Source: Alphaproteobacteria bacterium (GTDB lineage Bacteria > Pseudomonadota > Alphaproteobacteria > Puniceispirillales > Puniceispirillaceae). From it: a DNA stretch of 49,589 nt. The notes beneath the pieces were generated by a model that worked only from the letters and a program-made list of their open reading frames with translations, was not told where the DNA came from and did not search any database. Where the stretch lies: positions 1-49,589 of the forward strand of contig WTJA01000116.1 in assembly GCA_011524995.1 (NCBI GenBank). The letters are read 5' to 3'. The position numbers were made by a program, and so were the translations under genes. Below are positions 19,370-28,504 of this stretch, piece after piece (positions within the stretch are counted from its first letter, which is position 1; every line of letters starts with the position of its first letter).

Positions 19370-20797
19370 TTATGAAGGCATGCGCCAAGTGATGCCTTGC
19401 GTCGCTAAGATGTTTTCTAATTCTGCGGTCTTTGTGGCGAGCGCTTCCTCAGACAGGCCTTCAGCACGCACAACAAGGGCAGCTTCGGTATTAGACGCAC
19501 GGATGAGCCACCAGCCTGTCTCATCTGTTATTCTAATCCCATCAATCAGCGTAATAGCCTCAGCGGGATAAGCCTCTTGCACAGCTTTTGCCACACCGTC
19601 CATGACACCAAATTTCAATTCATCCGCACATGGCACGCGGCATTCTGGGCTGGTATAGCTAGGGGGCAGCGAATCCATAAAGGCTGTGATGCTTTGGCCA
19701 GTCACAGCCATCGCGCGCAGCACACGTAAAGCGACATATAACGCATCATCAAAGCCATAATAGCCGTCTTTGATGAAAATATGACCCGACATTTCCCCTG
19801 CTAATTCACAGCCAATTTCCACCATTCGTGATTTCATATGGCTATGGCCGGTTTTCCATAAGAGAGGTGTGCCACCGGCTTGTGTGACAATCGCCATCGC
19901 AGCCTGGCTTGATTTCACATCAAATAAAATATCAGCCCCTGGGCAGCGCTGCAGATATTCAATGGCTAAAAAGGCGGTCAGCAAATCACCTGGGACTTGG
20001 CGCCCTTTGGCATCAATTATGCCAAGCCTGTCGCCATCCCCATCAAATCCTAAGCCGCATATGGCGCCGCATTCAGCCACCTTATCGCGCAAAAAGGCAA
20101 GCGTATGCGGGTCAACAGGGTCGGGGTGATGATTAGGAAAGTGCCCATCAATGGCAGTGAATAAGGTATGATGCGTCCCGGAGAGCTGGCTGGTGATTTG
20201 TTCAACCGCAGGGCCTGCCGCCCCATTCCCCGTATCCCACACCAATGTTTCTAAGGGCGCGTCGAACCCATCTAAGAGCCTGTTGCAATAATCTGCAAAG
20301 ATATCACGCGCCTGATAGCTGCCGCCATCAGCTGGACGGACACCGTCTTCTAATAATGCGCCTAGCGCTTGGATATCATCGCCAAAGAAAGAGGCATGGC
20401 GTTTAACCATTTTAAACCCATTATAATCTTTGGGATTATGTGAGCCGGTAATTTGGATAGCACCATCACAGTCTAATATACGGTCAGCAAAATAAAGCAT
20501 TGGGGTAGGGCCCACGCCAATATCACTAACTTTGGCACCGCCAGCTTGTAAGCCGCGCGCCAACGCCTCTGCGAGTTCTGGTGAGGTTAAGCGCCCATCA
20601 CGCCCCATCGCAATATGAGGGGCCTCTTTTGTCTCACTATCACGCGCGATGATATGGGCAAAACCGAGCCCAATGGCAAATGCATCGCTTGTACTCAGTG
20701 TTTGGCCAACGATGCCTCTGATATCATAAGACCGCAGAATGGTCGGATGAAAGTGATGGGTGACGCGTCCCTCATCAGTGATAGGCAAGTCTGACAT
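19370..20797 (-). CDS. phosphomannomutase/phosphoglucomutase (AlgC-like)
   Basis: Interconverts hexose 6- and 1-phosphates, supplying glucose-1-phosphate to GalU and mannose-1-phosphate for GDP sugars. The phosphoserine loop QITGSHNPKDYNG, the metal loop DGDGDRLGII and the sugar-binding GEMSGHIF segment are present. The ATG at 20797 (MSDLPITDEG) gives 475 residues, near the bacterial AlgC length; a longer frame back to 20866 runs into galU and is not supported. It starts 13 bases after galU on the same strand. Which hexose it prefers cannot be read from sequence. Confidence 0.92.
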   Translation of the reverse strand: MSDLPITDEGRVTHHFHPTILRSYDIRGIVGQTLSTSDAFAIGLGFAHIIARDSETKEAPHIAMGRDGRLTSPELAEALARGLQAGGAKVSDIGVGPTPMLYFADRILDCDGAIQITGSHNPKDYNGFKMVKRHASFFGDDIQALGALLEDGVRPADGGSYQARDIFADYCNRLLDGFDAPLETLVWDTGNGAAGPAVEQITSQLSGTHHTLFTAIDGHFPNHHPDPVDPHTLAFLRDKVAECGAICGLGFDGDGDRLGIIDAKGRQVPGDLLTAFLAIEYLQRCPGADILFDVKSSQAAMAIVTQAGGTPLLWKTGHSHMKSRMVEIGCELAGEMSGHIFIKDGYYGFDDALYVALRVLRAMAVTGQSITAFMDSLPPSYTSPECRVPCADELKFGVMDGVAKAVQEAYPAEAITLIDGIRITDETGWWLIRASNTEAALVVRAEGLSEEALATKTAELENILATQGITWRMPS

Positions 20798-20810
20798 GAC
20801 CCTATGATCC

Positions 20811-21671
20811 TTATGATTGTGCAAGCTCATCGCGAAGCCAGCGCCGTAATTCAGGCGCCATATCATCCCGCTCTAGCGCGAAGGCAAGATTGGCTTTTTG
20901 AAATCCTGTTTTTGATCCGCAATCAAAACGCGTGCCACTAAATCGTAGCCCTGTAAAAGGCTGTTTGCCAATCTGTGCGGCAAGCGCGTCTGTGAGTTGA
21001 ATCTCACCGCCAACACCCGCGCGCTGCTGGCCTAAGATATCAAATACCGCAGGCTCAATGATGTAGCGTCCAATCACAGCCAGATTAGAGGGTGCATCTT
21101 CAATCGCTGGTTTTTCAACCAGCCCTTCGATTTCAACAACTTGTCCATGAGAGGCACCAGGTGTGACAATGCCATAGGATGATGTTTCCTCGCGCGGCAC
21201 TTCCATAACAGCGACCATATTCCCGCTATCATACGCCTCTACCATTTCTTTTAACGCAGGGGCCCCCTTGACCAAATCATCAGCCAAGAGCACAGCAACA
21301 GGTTCATCGCCGATGAGATGGCGCGCGCACCATACCGCATGGCCGAGACCAGCGGGGGCTTGTTGGCGAACATAGGCCACACTACCTGGGCTCTGCATCA
21401 TCATCTGTACCGTCTGAAGCGCGGCCTCTTTGCCCTTATCAATCAGAGCAGCCTCTAATTCTACGGAATGGTCAAAATGATCTTCAATTGCTGTTTTGTT
21501 ACGACCAGTGACAAAGATAAATTCTTCAATGCCTGCCGCTGCGGCTTCTTCAACCGCATATTGAATGAGGGGCTTATCCACAACGGGCAACATTTCCTTG
21601 GGAAGCGCCTTGGTTGCAGGCAGGAACCGTGTTCCTAATCCGCCGACGGGAAAGATGGCTTTTTTAATCAT
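20811..21671 (-). CDS. galU: UTP-glucose-1-phosphate uridylyltransferase
   Basis: Makes UDP-glucose from glucose-1-phosphate and UTP. The nucleotidyl-transferase signature FPVGGLGTRFLPATKALPKE (residues 7-26) is followed by VDKPLIQYAVEEA. The sugar-binding lysine segment (GLVEKP) and LAVIGRYI follow. Length 286 is typical. With the downstream phosphohexomutase and the divergent gmhA-ugd pair it forms a sugar-nucleotide cluster. An AGGAAA site lies 9 bases before the ATG. Confidence 0.96.
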   Translation of the reverse strand: MIKKAIFPVGGLGTRFLPATKALPKEMLPVVDKPLIQYAVEEAAAAGIEEFIFVTGRNKTAIEDHFDHSVELEAALIDKGKEAALQTVQMMMQSPGSVAYVRQQAPAGLGHAVWCARHLIGDEPVAVLLADDLVKGAPALKEMVEAYDSGNMVAVMEVPREETSSYGIVTPGASHGQVVEIEGLVEKPAIEDAPSNLAVIGRYIIEPAVFDILGQQRAGVGGEIQLTDALAAQIGKQPFTGLRFSGTRFDCGSKTGFQKANLAFALERDDMAPELRRWLRDELAQS

Positions 21672-21784
21672 AACAACATTTCCTATTCCATCAGCAAAAT
21701 AGCAGATTGCTTCACGTTTGATAAACAGTCATAAAGAAACCGTCAAGAAAAGGGCGCATCAGGTCAGGGTAAGATAAGGGCGAT

Positions 21785-22360
21785 ATGCGAATGATTACAG
21801 ATTTATTACAAGAATCAGCGCGTGTAAAATTGGCGACAGCAGACACCCTGGCAGAGACCGCATCATTGGCCGCAGTGAAAATCGCACAGGCTCTGAAAGA
21901 GGGCGGCAAGATCATGTTTTGCGGCAATGGTGGTTCTGCCGGTGATAGCCAGCATCTTGCTGCTGAATTTGTGGCAACCTTGGATCATCGCAAACCAAGA
22001 GAAGGGCTCGCTGCCATTGCGCTGACAACAGATAGCTCGCTTATCACGGCGTTTAGCAATGATTTCGGGTTTGAGGGGATTTTTGACCGCCAGGTAGAAA
22101 CGCTTGGCCAGGCAGGAGATGTCTTATTTGCTATCTCAACAAGCGGTAATTCAGAAAATGTATTGCGTGCCGCACAAGTGGCGCAGCAAAAAGATATTCT
22201 TGTCATTGCTTTGACCGGACAATCAGGCGGTAAGATTGCGGCACATGCCGATATTCTGTTGAATGTCCCATCCGATAAAACAATGCATATCCAAGAATCA
22301 CATATTGCGCTTGGTCATGCGATCACGGCTGCTGTTGAAGCCGAATTGGGCTATAAGTAA
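21785..22360 (+). CDS. gmhA: sedoheptulose-7-phosphate isomerase
   Basis: First step of ADP-heptose synthesis for the LPS inner core: sedoheptulose 7-phosphate to D-glycero-D-manno-heptose 7-phosphate. The SIS domain shows the phosphate loop CGNGGSAGDSQHLAAEF with the catalytic Glu, ISTSGNSENVL, and the C-terminal QESHIALGH with the catalytic His. Length 191 matches GmhA. AAGGG is six bases before the ATG. It precedes ugd by 34 bases; gmhB lies 8 kb away. Confidence 0.92.
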   Translation: MRMITDLLQESARVKLATADTLAETASLAAVKIAQALKEGGKIMFCGNGGSAGDSQHLAAEFVATLDHRKPREGLAAIALTTDSSLITAFSNDFGFEGIFDRQVETLGQAGDVLFAISTSGNSENVLRAAQVAQQKDILVIALTGQSGGKIAAHADILLNVPSDKTMHIQESHIALGHAITAAVEAELGYK

Positions 22361-22394
22361 GACAAGGCATGAAGCCAAAGGCTAAGAGAGTAAG

Positions 22395-23711
22395 ATGAAG
22401 ATTGTTGTGATTGGAACAGGTTATGTCGGGCTTGTATCTGGCGCTTGTTTCTCAGAATTTGGGTTTGATGTGACATGCGTTGATAAGGATGCCCAGAAGA
22501 TTGCGGCCTTAAGAGAGGGTATCATTCCTATCTATGAGCCGGGTCTTGATGATCTTGTGAAACGCAATGCTGAGGCTGGCCGCCTTCACTTTGAAACAGA
22601 TTTGTCATCTCATGTGCCTGAGGCTGACGTTATTTTCATCGCTGTCGGAACACCAACAAGACGTGGTGATGGTCATGCCGACCTCACTTTTGTGTTTGCA
22701 GCGGCTGAGGAAATTGCCCAATCCCTCTCTGGTTACAGTGTAATTGTGACAAAATCGACTGTGCCAGTGGGCACAGGCCGGCAGGTCCATGACATTATTG
22801 CAAAGACAAATCCAGATGCTGATTTTGATGTGGCGTCAAACCCAGAATTTTTGCGTGAGGGGTCTGCCATTGGTGATTTCATGCGCCCGGACCGTGTGGT
22901 TGTGGGGGCAGAATCAGAGCGCGCCATTGAGATGATGCGGCAGTTATATCGGCCGCTATATCTGATTGAAACGCCGCTTTTATTTGCGAAATTAGAAACA
23001 GCTGAGCTGATTAAATATGCAGCGAACGCCTTCTTGGCTGTAAAGATTTCTTATATTAATCAAATCGCTGATCTATGTGAAAAAGTCGGCGCCAATGTGC
23101 ATGAAGTGGCCAAAGGTATGGGGCTTGATAAACGGATTGGTGCCAAATTTTTGCATCCTGGGCCTGGCTATGGCGGCTCCTGCTTTCCTAAAGATACGCT
23201 CGCCTTGGTGAAAACAGCTGAGTTATTTGACACCGAGATTCCAATGGTGGCAGGGGTTGTCGCTTATAATGATGATCGCAAATTAGCGATGGCCAAACGT
23301 ATCATGGCGGCGATGGGCGGTGATGTGAAAGGCAAGAAAATCGCCATTCTTGGCTTAGCGTTTAAGCCTGAAACAGATGATATGCGCGAATCACCAGCGC
23401 TTGCTATCCTCCCGCAGCTTTGCGCAGAAGGGGCTGAGATAGTCGCCTATGACCCAGCTGCGATGACGGAAGCAAAGCCGCTACTGCCTGCGGCCATTCA
23501 CTATGCAGAAACGGCACAAGAGGCCATTACAGGGGCTGATGCGGCTGTGGTGATAACGGAATGGAATGAGTTCCGTGCGCTATCAGCAGCGACATTCACA
23601 TCTCACATGTCAGGTGATGTGCTGGTTGATTTGCGCAATCTTTATGATGGGGCTGCGATGCAAGAAGGTGGCTTAACCTATCATTCTATCGGGCGTCCTT
23701 TGCCGGCCTAG
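22395..23711 (+). CDS. ugd: UDP-glucose 6-dehydrogenase
   Basis: Oxidises UDP-glucose twice to UDP-glucuronate with NAD. The N-terminal NAD motif GTGYVGLVSG is at residues 7-16. The middle has SNPEFLREGSAI and the catalytic Cys263 lies in YGGSCFPKD; the C-terminal domain includes LGLAFKPETDDMRESPA. Length 438 is typical. UDP-glucose would come from the nearby GalU. Cells use UDP-glucuronate for capsule or LPS uronic acids; the exact polymer cannot be told. It ends at a bidirectional terminator. Confidence 0.96.
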   Translation: MKIVVIGTGYVGLVSGACFSEFGFDVTCVDKDAQKIAALREGIIPIYEPGLDDLVKRNAEAGRLHFETDLSSHVPEADVIFIAVGTPTRRGDGHADLTFVFAAAEEIAQSLSGYSVIVTKSTVPVGTGRQVHDIIAKTNPDADFDVASNPEFLREGSAIGDFMRPDRVVVGAESERAIEMMRQLYRPLYLIETPLLFAKLETAELIKYAANAFLAVKISYINQIADLCEKVGANVHEVAKGMGLDKRIGAKFLHPGPGYGGSCFPKDTLALVKTAELFDTEIPMVAGVVAYNDDRKLAMAKRIMAAMGGDVKGKKIAILGLAFKPETDDMRESPALAILPQLCAEGAEIVAYDPAAMTEAKPLLPAAIHYAETAQEAITGADAAVVITEWNEFRALSAATFTSHMSGDVLVDLRNLYDGAAMQEGGLTYHSIGRPLPA

Positions 23712-23732
23712 GCGAAGCCTCACACGCAAAAG

Positions 23733-23757
23733 AAAAGGCGCCATCTGGCGCCTCTTT
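23733..23757 (+). terminator. bidirectional terminator between ugd and tRNA-Gly
   Basis: AGGCGCC (23736-23742) pairs with GGCGCCT (23747-23753) around ATCT. On the plus strand it is followed by CTTTC, after ugd; on the minus strand it is followed by TTCTTTTG, five bases after the encoded CCA of tRNA-Gly. It can serve both transcription units. Confidence 0.85.
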
Positions 23758-23761
23758 CATT

Positions 23762-23836
23762 TGGAGCGGGTGAAGGGATTCGAACCCTCGACCCCAACCT
23801 TGGCAAGGTTGTGCTCTACCCCTGAGCTACACCCGC
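23762..23836 (-). tRNA. tRNA-Gly(GCC)
   Basis: A 75-base cloverleaf on the minus strand. The acceptor GCGGGTG pairs with CACCCGC, discriminator T and encoded CCA. The anticodon stem CAACC/GGTTG encloses TTGCCAA with anticodon GCC. The T arm carries GGTTCGAATCC. It is a single-gene unit with a strong promoter on one side and the shared terminator on the other. Confidence 0.96.
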
Positions 23837-23855
23837 ATTTACCAAATGTTGCGTT

Positions 23856-23884
23856 GTTATAATCGAACCCAATCTAGCTGGCAA
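23856..23884 (-). promoter_or_regulatory. sigma-70-type promoter of tRNA-Gly
   Basis: On the minus strand TTGCCA (23884-23879) and TATAAC (23861-23856) are exactly 17 bases apart. The -10 ends 19 bases before the tRNA 5' end. This is the best consensus-like promoter I noticed in the window. Confidence 0.75.
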
Positions 23885-23941
23885 GCCTGTTTTTCGATAA
23901 AAACACAAAAGTCAGCTTTCAGTCTATCTGACAGGCGTGCC

Positions 23942-25078
23942 TTAGGCCGTTTGCTCTTGCAAGGCGTGCAAAAAAACCTCTGAGATATGAGCAATCTGTT
24001 CTTCACTCAAATAAGGATGCATCGGTAAGGCCAGCACCACATCACATAACGCATCAGTAATAGGTAGCGCCTTATTCGCGACAGGATAGCGAAGATAAGG
24101 GGCTTGTTTATGCATCGGGATAGGATAGTAGACCATCGTTGGCACCCCTGCCTTTTGCATCGCCTCTTGCATCGCGTCTCGGTTAACATGTTGTGGTAGC
24201 TTCACTGTATATTGGGCCCAGCTAGAGGTTGCGCCGTCACAAAGGCGCGGTGTTGCCACATGTGCCCCAAGATGCGCCTCATAGCTATCCGCGACACGTT
24301 GACGGTGGGCCAATTCATCTTTGAAAATGGACAGTTTGGACAATAATACCGCCGCTTGCATCGTATCAAGACGGGCTGTCATACCAATACGGTCATTGTG
24401 ATATTTCGTTTTGCCCATGCCATGAACACGGCATGAGACGGCAATCTCAGCAACCTCATCATCATCTGTAAAGAGCGCACCCCCATCCCCATAACAGCCA
24501 AGCGGTTTGGCCGGAAAGAAGCTGGTACATGTGACATCTGCTAATTGGCCAACAGGACGGCCATCCCATGAGGCGCCAAAAGATTGCGCGGCATCATCAA
24601 TCACCCACAGGTCATGACGTTTCGCAAAGGCTGAAATAGCTGTCATATCTGAGGGTTGTCCAAATAGCCCTACAGCCATCACACCAACCACATCAATTTG
24701 TTGTGCTGTCGCACTATCTAACGCCGCTGCAAGGCACCTTGCATCTAGGTTAAAGCTATGAGGGTCAACATCACAAAAGACGGGAATGGCACCTAAGACA
24801 GCTAATGATTCAGGGCTAGCTGCAAAGGTAAAAGAGGGTACAATCACACCTTGGCCAGGCCGGCATTTTTTGCCAAGCAACGCCAAAATAAGCGCATCAG
24901 TTCCAGAGGCGCAGCTAATCGCATGTTTGGTTCCAGCCCAGCTTGCGAGCTCGGCTTCTAATTCTTTGACTTCTGGCCCCATAATATAGGCGCCATGGTC
25001 AAGAACCTTGGTTAAACGGTCATCAATATCGGCGCGTATGCGCTCCTGCTGGGCTTTGAGATCAATAAAAGGGATCAT
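23942..25078 (-). CDS. DegT/DnrJ/EryC1-family sugar aminotransferase (WbpE-like)
   Basis: PLP-dependent aminotransferase predicted to aminate a keto sugar nucleotide. SGTDALILAL (59-68) binds PLP phosphate, DDAAQSFGA holds the PLP Asp, and K191 in FFPAKPLGCYGDGGA should form the Schiff base. The sequence resembles WbpE/WlbC, which makes the 3-amino group of 2,3-diamino-uronic acids. Support comes from the overlapping upstream gene, a WbpB/WlbA-like dehydrogenase that would supply the 3-keto substrate. Length 378 is typical. Its ATG overlaps the upstream stop (ATGA). Substrate is inferred. Confidence 0.9.
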   Translation of the reverse strand: MIPFIDLKAQQERIRADIDDRLTKVLDHGAYIMGPEVKELEAELASWAGTKHAISCASGTDALILALLGKKCRPGQGVIVPSFTFAASPESLAVLGAIPVFCDVDPHSFNLDARCLAAALDSATAQQIDVVGVMAVGLFGQPSDMTAISAFAKRHDLWVIDDAAQSFGASWDGRPVGQLADVTCTSFFPAKPLGCYGDGGALFTDDDEVAEIAVSCRVHGMGKTKYHNDRIGMTARLDTMQAAVLLSKLSIFKDELAHRQRVADSYEAHLGAHVATPRLCDGATSSWAQYTVKLPQHVNRDAMQEAMQKAGVPTMVYYPIPMHKQAPYLRYPVANKALPITDALCDVVLALPMHPYLSEEQIAHISEVFLHALQEQTA

Positions 25079-26043
25079 GTTTTGTTTAAATCCTGTAATT
25101 GATTTTGCATCTCTTCTAAGACGATTTGTACACCAAGCGCCTCATCAATATGCGTGGGCGGCAATACCCCTTCATCACAAAGGCGGATAAAGCTGCGCAC
25201 TTCATCTTTGAGTGGTTCAGATTCAGGCAAGGTGACATGAAGTGGGCTAGCCCGTTCAATCATAAATAAATCACCAGCTTGGGTTATGCTGTCTTGATAA
25301 AGTGTTAATTTTTCAGACCATGGCTTGGTATCATCAAAGACAAGAGACCCTGTTTCCCCTGTTACACTGAGCCGATGCTCCTTATAAGGGGACAGCCAGC
25401 TTGTATGCATATGCGCTGACAGACCACCCTCAAACGAGAGCGCTGTTGTCAAAATATCAACATTATTTGGTGAAATATGGCTTACCCCATGACAGATGAC
25501 TTGTGTCGGTAAGGTCTGTGACAGCGCTAAAATCAACGATAAATCATGCGGACATAAATCAAATAACGCTGATTCAGTATTGCGGATACGACCCATGGCG
25601 AGACGGTTAGCCTGAATATGTTTCGGGCGGCCAATCGCGCCTGATTCAATTTGTGTGAGCAATGTCTGAAACGCAGAATGATAGCGGATGAGATGCCCGA
25701 CCATCACTTGCTTTTGGGTCTTTGTCACAGCCTCTTTGATGGCTTGCCCGTCTGCTAAGGTAAGGGCCATTGGTTTTTCGATAAAGACATGCTTGCCTGC
25801 CTCAAGCGCTTGTACCGCAAGCGCCCGATGGGTGCTGGCATTGGTAGCCAGCATCACACCATCAATATCTTTTTGCGATAAGAGCGCATCATATGAGGCA
25901 AAATCACAAGAAAATTGAGCAGCGAAATTAGCGCCTCGTGCGTCATCAACATCACTCACGGCTGCGAGCGCGCCAAGTTCTTTGAGATTGCGAGCGATAT
26001 TGCGTCCCCACATTCCGCATCCAACAAGCGCTATTTGTGCCAT
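25075..26043 (-). CDS. Gfo/Idh/MocA-family oxidoreductase (WbpB/WlbA-like)
   Basis: NAD-dependent dehydrogenase of 322 residues, predicted to oxidise a UDP-sugar at C3. The Rossmann motif VGCGMWGRN is at residues 7-15 and the EKPMAL catalytic-lysine motif at about 92-97, followed by VGHLIRYHSAF. The ATG at 26043 has AGAGG seven bases before it; the longer frame to 26106 lacks support and would add residues ahead of the Rossmann strand. It is translationally coupled to the DegT gene through ATGA. Together they could produce a 3-amino UDP-uronate for LPS or capsule; the acetyltransferase that normally follows is not present here. Confidence 0.88.
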   Translation of the reverse strand: MAQIALVGCGMWGRNIARNLKELGALAAVSDVDDARGANFAAQFSCDFASYDALLSQKDIDGVMLATNASTHRALAVQALEAGKHVFIEKPMALTLADGQAIKEAVTKTQKQVMVGHLIRYHSAFQTLLTQIESGAIGRPKHIQANRLAMGRIRNTESALFDLCPHDLSLILALSQTLPTQVICHGVSHISPNNVDILTTALSFEGGLSAHMHTSWLSPYKEHRLSVTGETGSLVFDDTKPWSEKLTLYQDSITQAGDLFMIERASPLHVTLPESEPLKDEVRSFIRLCDEGVLPPTHIDEALGVQIVLEEMQNQLQDLNKT

Positions 26044-26165
26044 TGATGAGCCTCTTTTATCACGATGGGGTGGCATGACGGCTGAACCAGCCCTGCTACC
26101 TCTCATCTATCAGTCCTGCTAACAGGCTATAAGCAGCTTGTGAATCACCGTCAATCGTTGCTTTT

Positions 26166-26184
26166 TGTAACATTTTTTGTGACA
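26166..26184. promoter_or_regulatory. TGTNACA direct repeats upstream of the ProXp-ala gene
   Basis: TGTAACA (26166-26172) and TGTGACA (26178-26184), followed by TAAGCTGATGAT. The second half resembles the site upstream of yggS (TGTGACATAA, then TGATGAT). Period 12, not 10. Possible regulator site, weak evidence. Confidence 0.25.
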
Positions 26185-26282
26185 TAAGCTGATGATCGCA
26201 AACCAGGATTGTGACTTGTGTTTTTTCATTTAATCCCTATCTATCACAAGGAGTGAAGAGATTAGTGCCAAAGGATACCAAA

Positions 26283-26819
26283 ATGGACGCCTCATCAGCC
26301 TTTCAAGATAGCTTGCCTATCCATCCCGATGCGTTGCGCACAACTTTGCGAGAGCTTGGCCTTGCCTTTGAAGAATTTACCCATCCGCCCTTGCGTACGG
26401 TGGCTGATTCCAAAGCCTATCGTGACGGGTTTTTAACCAAAGAAGACGGCGGGGCGCATATTAAGAATCTCTATTTGCGAGATAAGAAAAAGCAAAATTT
26501 CCTCGCTGTGATCGAAGAAGATAAAGAGGTGGATTTAAAAGCACTAGGCGCGGCAATGGGGGCAGGGCGTGTCTCATTTGGAAGCGCTGATAGGTTGCTA
26601 GAACATCTCGGGGTGCGTCCAGGTGCTGTGACACCATTGGCGATGATGCAAGGTAGCAAAAGCGGTGTGACACTCGGCATTGATGAAGATGTTTTATCTG
26701 CGAAATTGGTCTATATGCATCCCTTGGTCAATGACCAGACGATTGCCATGCGCCCTGATGATTTACTGACCTTTTTAGCGCATGTTAATGTGACACCGAT
26801 TACACTCACAATAGCGTAA
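26283..26819 (+). CDS. prolyl-tRNA editing protein, ProXp-ala/YbaK family
   Basis: Trans-acting aminoacyl-tRNA deacylase predicted to hydrolyse mischarged Ala-tRNA-Pro. The ATG at 26283 has AAAGGA seven bases upstream and gives 178 residues; the longer frame from 26211 is not supported. FTHPPLRTV near the N-terminus, then AHIKNLYLRDKK with the substrate-contacting Lys, RVSFGSADRLLEHLGVRPG and the C-terminal VYMHPLVN match ProXp-ala, studied in Caulobacter. No tRNA synthetase is next to it; the downstream thioredoxin gene begins 57 bases away. Confidence 0.9.
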   Translation: MDASSAFQDSLPIHPDALRTTLRELGLAFEEFTHPPLRTVADSKAYRDGFLTKEDGGAHIKNLYLRDKKKQNFLAVIEEDKEVDLKALGAAMGAGRVSFGSADRLLEHLGVRPGAVTPLAMMQGSKSGVTLGIDEDVLSAKLVYMHPLVNDQTIAMRPDDLLTFLAHVNVTPITLTIA

Positions 26820-26876
26820 ACTACCGTACTGATGATGACCATGCCTCTGCAGAGGCATTGATAGAAAGAGACTCAC

Positions 26877-27779
26877 ATGGAACAGCTTTTCGATTCTGCC
26901 GCCGCGCCATCTTTGATCATTGATGTGGATATGAATAATTTCATGGCAGAGGTGATCGAAGCCTCAAATACCATACCTGTGATTGTTCAATTTTGGGCGC
27001 CATGGTGCGGACCCTGTAAGCAATTAGGCCCTGTTTTGGAACAGGCTGTTCAGCAATCTGGGAAGGTCAAGCTTGCGAAAATCAATATTGATGAAAATCA
27101 GCAAATTGCAGCACAGATGCGTGTCCAATCAGTGCCGACTGTTTATGCCTTTGTGAATGGGCAGCCTGTTGATGGGTTTGCCGGGGCACAAGCCCCATCA
27201 GCCATTGCGGAATTTGTTGCGAAATTAGTGGCGATGGCACCAGGTGCGCCAGATATTTCAGAAATGCTCGCACAAGGGGAAGCCGCGCTCGCAGACGGAC
27301 AAGGTGAGGTTGCTCTCGAGCTATTTCAGCAAGCTTTGGCCACATTACCAGAATCGCTAGAAGCGCTAGCCGGATTGGTGAAAGCCATGGCTGTCACAGG
27401 GGCGCTGGAAGATGCGCAGGAAATCATTGCCGCGCTTGATGAGGAACAGCTGGCAAAGCCCGTTTTGCGCGAAGCCGCCGCGGCGGTGGAACTCGCCGCG
27501 AAGGCAGGTGAGGCCGCTGGTGATTTAGCCCCTCTTGAGGCAGCAGTGGCAGCCAACCCTGATGATTTGCAGGCCCGTCAGGATTTGGCGATGGCTTGTT
27601 TTGCGGCAGGCCAGAAAGAAGAGGCGATGTCTCATTTATTGGCCTCCATCAAGCAAGATAAAGACTGGAATGAGGGTGCGGCCAAAGCCCAATTGCTAGA
27701 ATTTTTCGAGGCAATGGGTGTGGCTGATAAAGCAGTGATAAAAGCACGCCGGCAATTATCATCCTATTTGTTTTCGTAA
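26877..27779 (+). CDS. ybbN: thioredoxin-domain co-chaperone with TPR tail (YbbN/CnoX-like)
   Basis: A 300-residue protein: a thioredoxin domain (about 18-125) with the active site WCGPC (C44, C47) and cis-Pro segment VQSVPTVYAF, followed by an Ala-rich helical TPR region (about 140-300). The architecture is that of YbbN/CnoX, a holdase that protects proteins during oxidative stress and hands them to GroEL or DnaK. Unlike E. coli YbbN, which has SxxC, this one keeps a full CxxC, so it may be redox active. It leads the run trx-LON-UPF0434-DUF971. Confidence 0.92.
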   Translation: MEQLFDSAAAPSLIIDVDMNNFMAEVIEASNTIPVIVQFWAPWCGPCKQLGPVLEQAVQQSGKVKLAKINIDENQQIAAQMRVQSVPTVYAFVNGQPVDGFAGAQAPSAIAEFVAKLVAMAPGAPDISEMLAQGEAALADGQGEVALELFQQALATLPESLEALAGLVKAMAVTGALEDAQEIIAALDEEQLAKPVLREAAAAVELAAKAGEAAGDLAPLEAAVAANPDDLQARQDLAMACFAAGQKEEAMSHLLASIKQDKDWNEGAAKAQLLEFFEAMGVADKAVIKARRQLSSYLFS

Positions 27780-27850
27780 AACCTGATCTATATCGCATAT
27801 CAGAGGGTCGTGTGAGCCTTCTATGGTGATTGATTGGGGAAGAAAAAGAT

Positions 27851-28492
27851 ATGAGCCGCGGTCCATTTGAGCCACAAATTAGTGACTTGCCATCACATTT
27901 GCCGTTATTTCCGCTCTCTGGCGCTTTGTTGCTCCCAGGGGGGCGCTTGCCGCTTAATATTTTTGAGCCACGCTATTTGGCGATGGTAAAAGACGCGCTT
28001 GCTAGCCCGCATCGGATGATTGGCATGATCCAGTCGCATAAGGCCGATGATACCTTATATCAGGTCGGGTGCGCTGGTCGTATTTCAGATTTCGCCGAGG
28101 CAGATGATGGGCGCTACGTTATCACCTTAACGGGCACCTCGCGCTTTACCTATTTATCTGATCAGCTAACCGCTGATGGCTATCGTTTGGGTGAGGTTGA
28201 TTTCTCAGCCTTTCATCAAGATTTGCATCCTGATCATGCCCCTATCGATCGTGTCAAATTGGTAGATATCCTAAAGAGCTATTTTGATATTAAAGGGTTT
28301 TCAGCTGATTGGTCGCATATTGATGAATGCGAAGATGAGAGGCTTGTCACCACGCTGACAATGATTTGCCCTTTTGAGGTCTCGGAAAAACAGGCGCTAT
28401 TGGAAGCGCCTGATTTGGCACAGCGCACCGAGTTATTGATTGCGATTTTGCAAATGTCTGTGCATGGTGAAGGGGTCAGCGCACAACATTAA
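27851..28492 (+). CDS. LON substrate-binding-domain protein
   Basis: A 213-residue protein consisting of the N-terminal (substrate-binding) domain of Lon protease without ATPase or peptidase domains. LPLFPLSGALLLPGGRLPLNIFEPRY near the N-terminus is the family signature. The ATG at 27851 follows GGGGAAG; the in-frame TTG at 27830 overlaps that site. Function is not established; family members are often adjacent to a YbbN-like thioredoxin in alphaproteobacteria, as here. The gap to the thioredoxin gene is 71 bases and to the next gene 12 bases. Confidence 0.9.
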   Translation: MSRGPFEPQISDLPSHLPLFPLSGALLLPGGRLPLNIFEPRYLAMVKDALASPHRMIGMIQSHKADDTLYQVGCAGRISDFAEADDGRYVITLTGTSRFTYLSDQLTADGYRLGEVDFSAFHQDLHPDHAPIDRVKLVDILKSYFDIKGFSADWSHIDECEDERLVTTLTMICPFEVSEKQALLEAPDLAQRTELLIAILQMSVHGEGVSAQH

Positions 28493-28504
28493 GGTACAGA
28501 TTAC

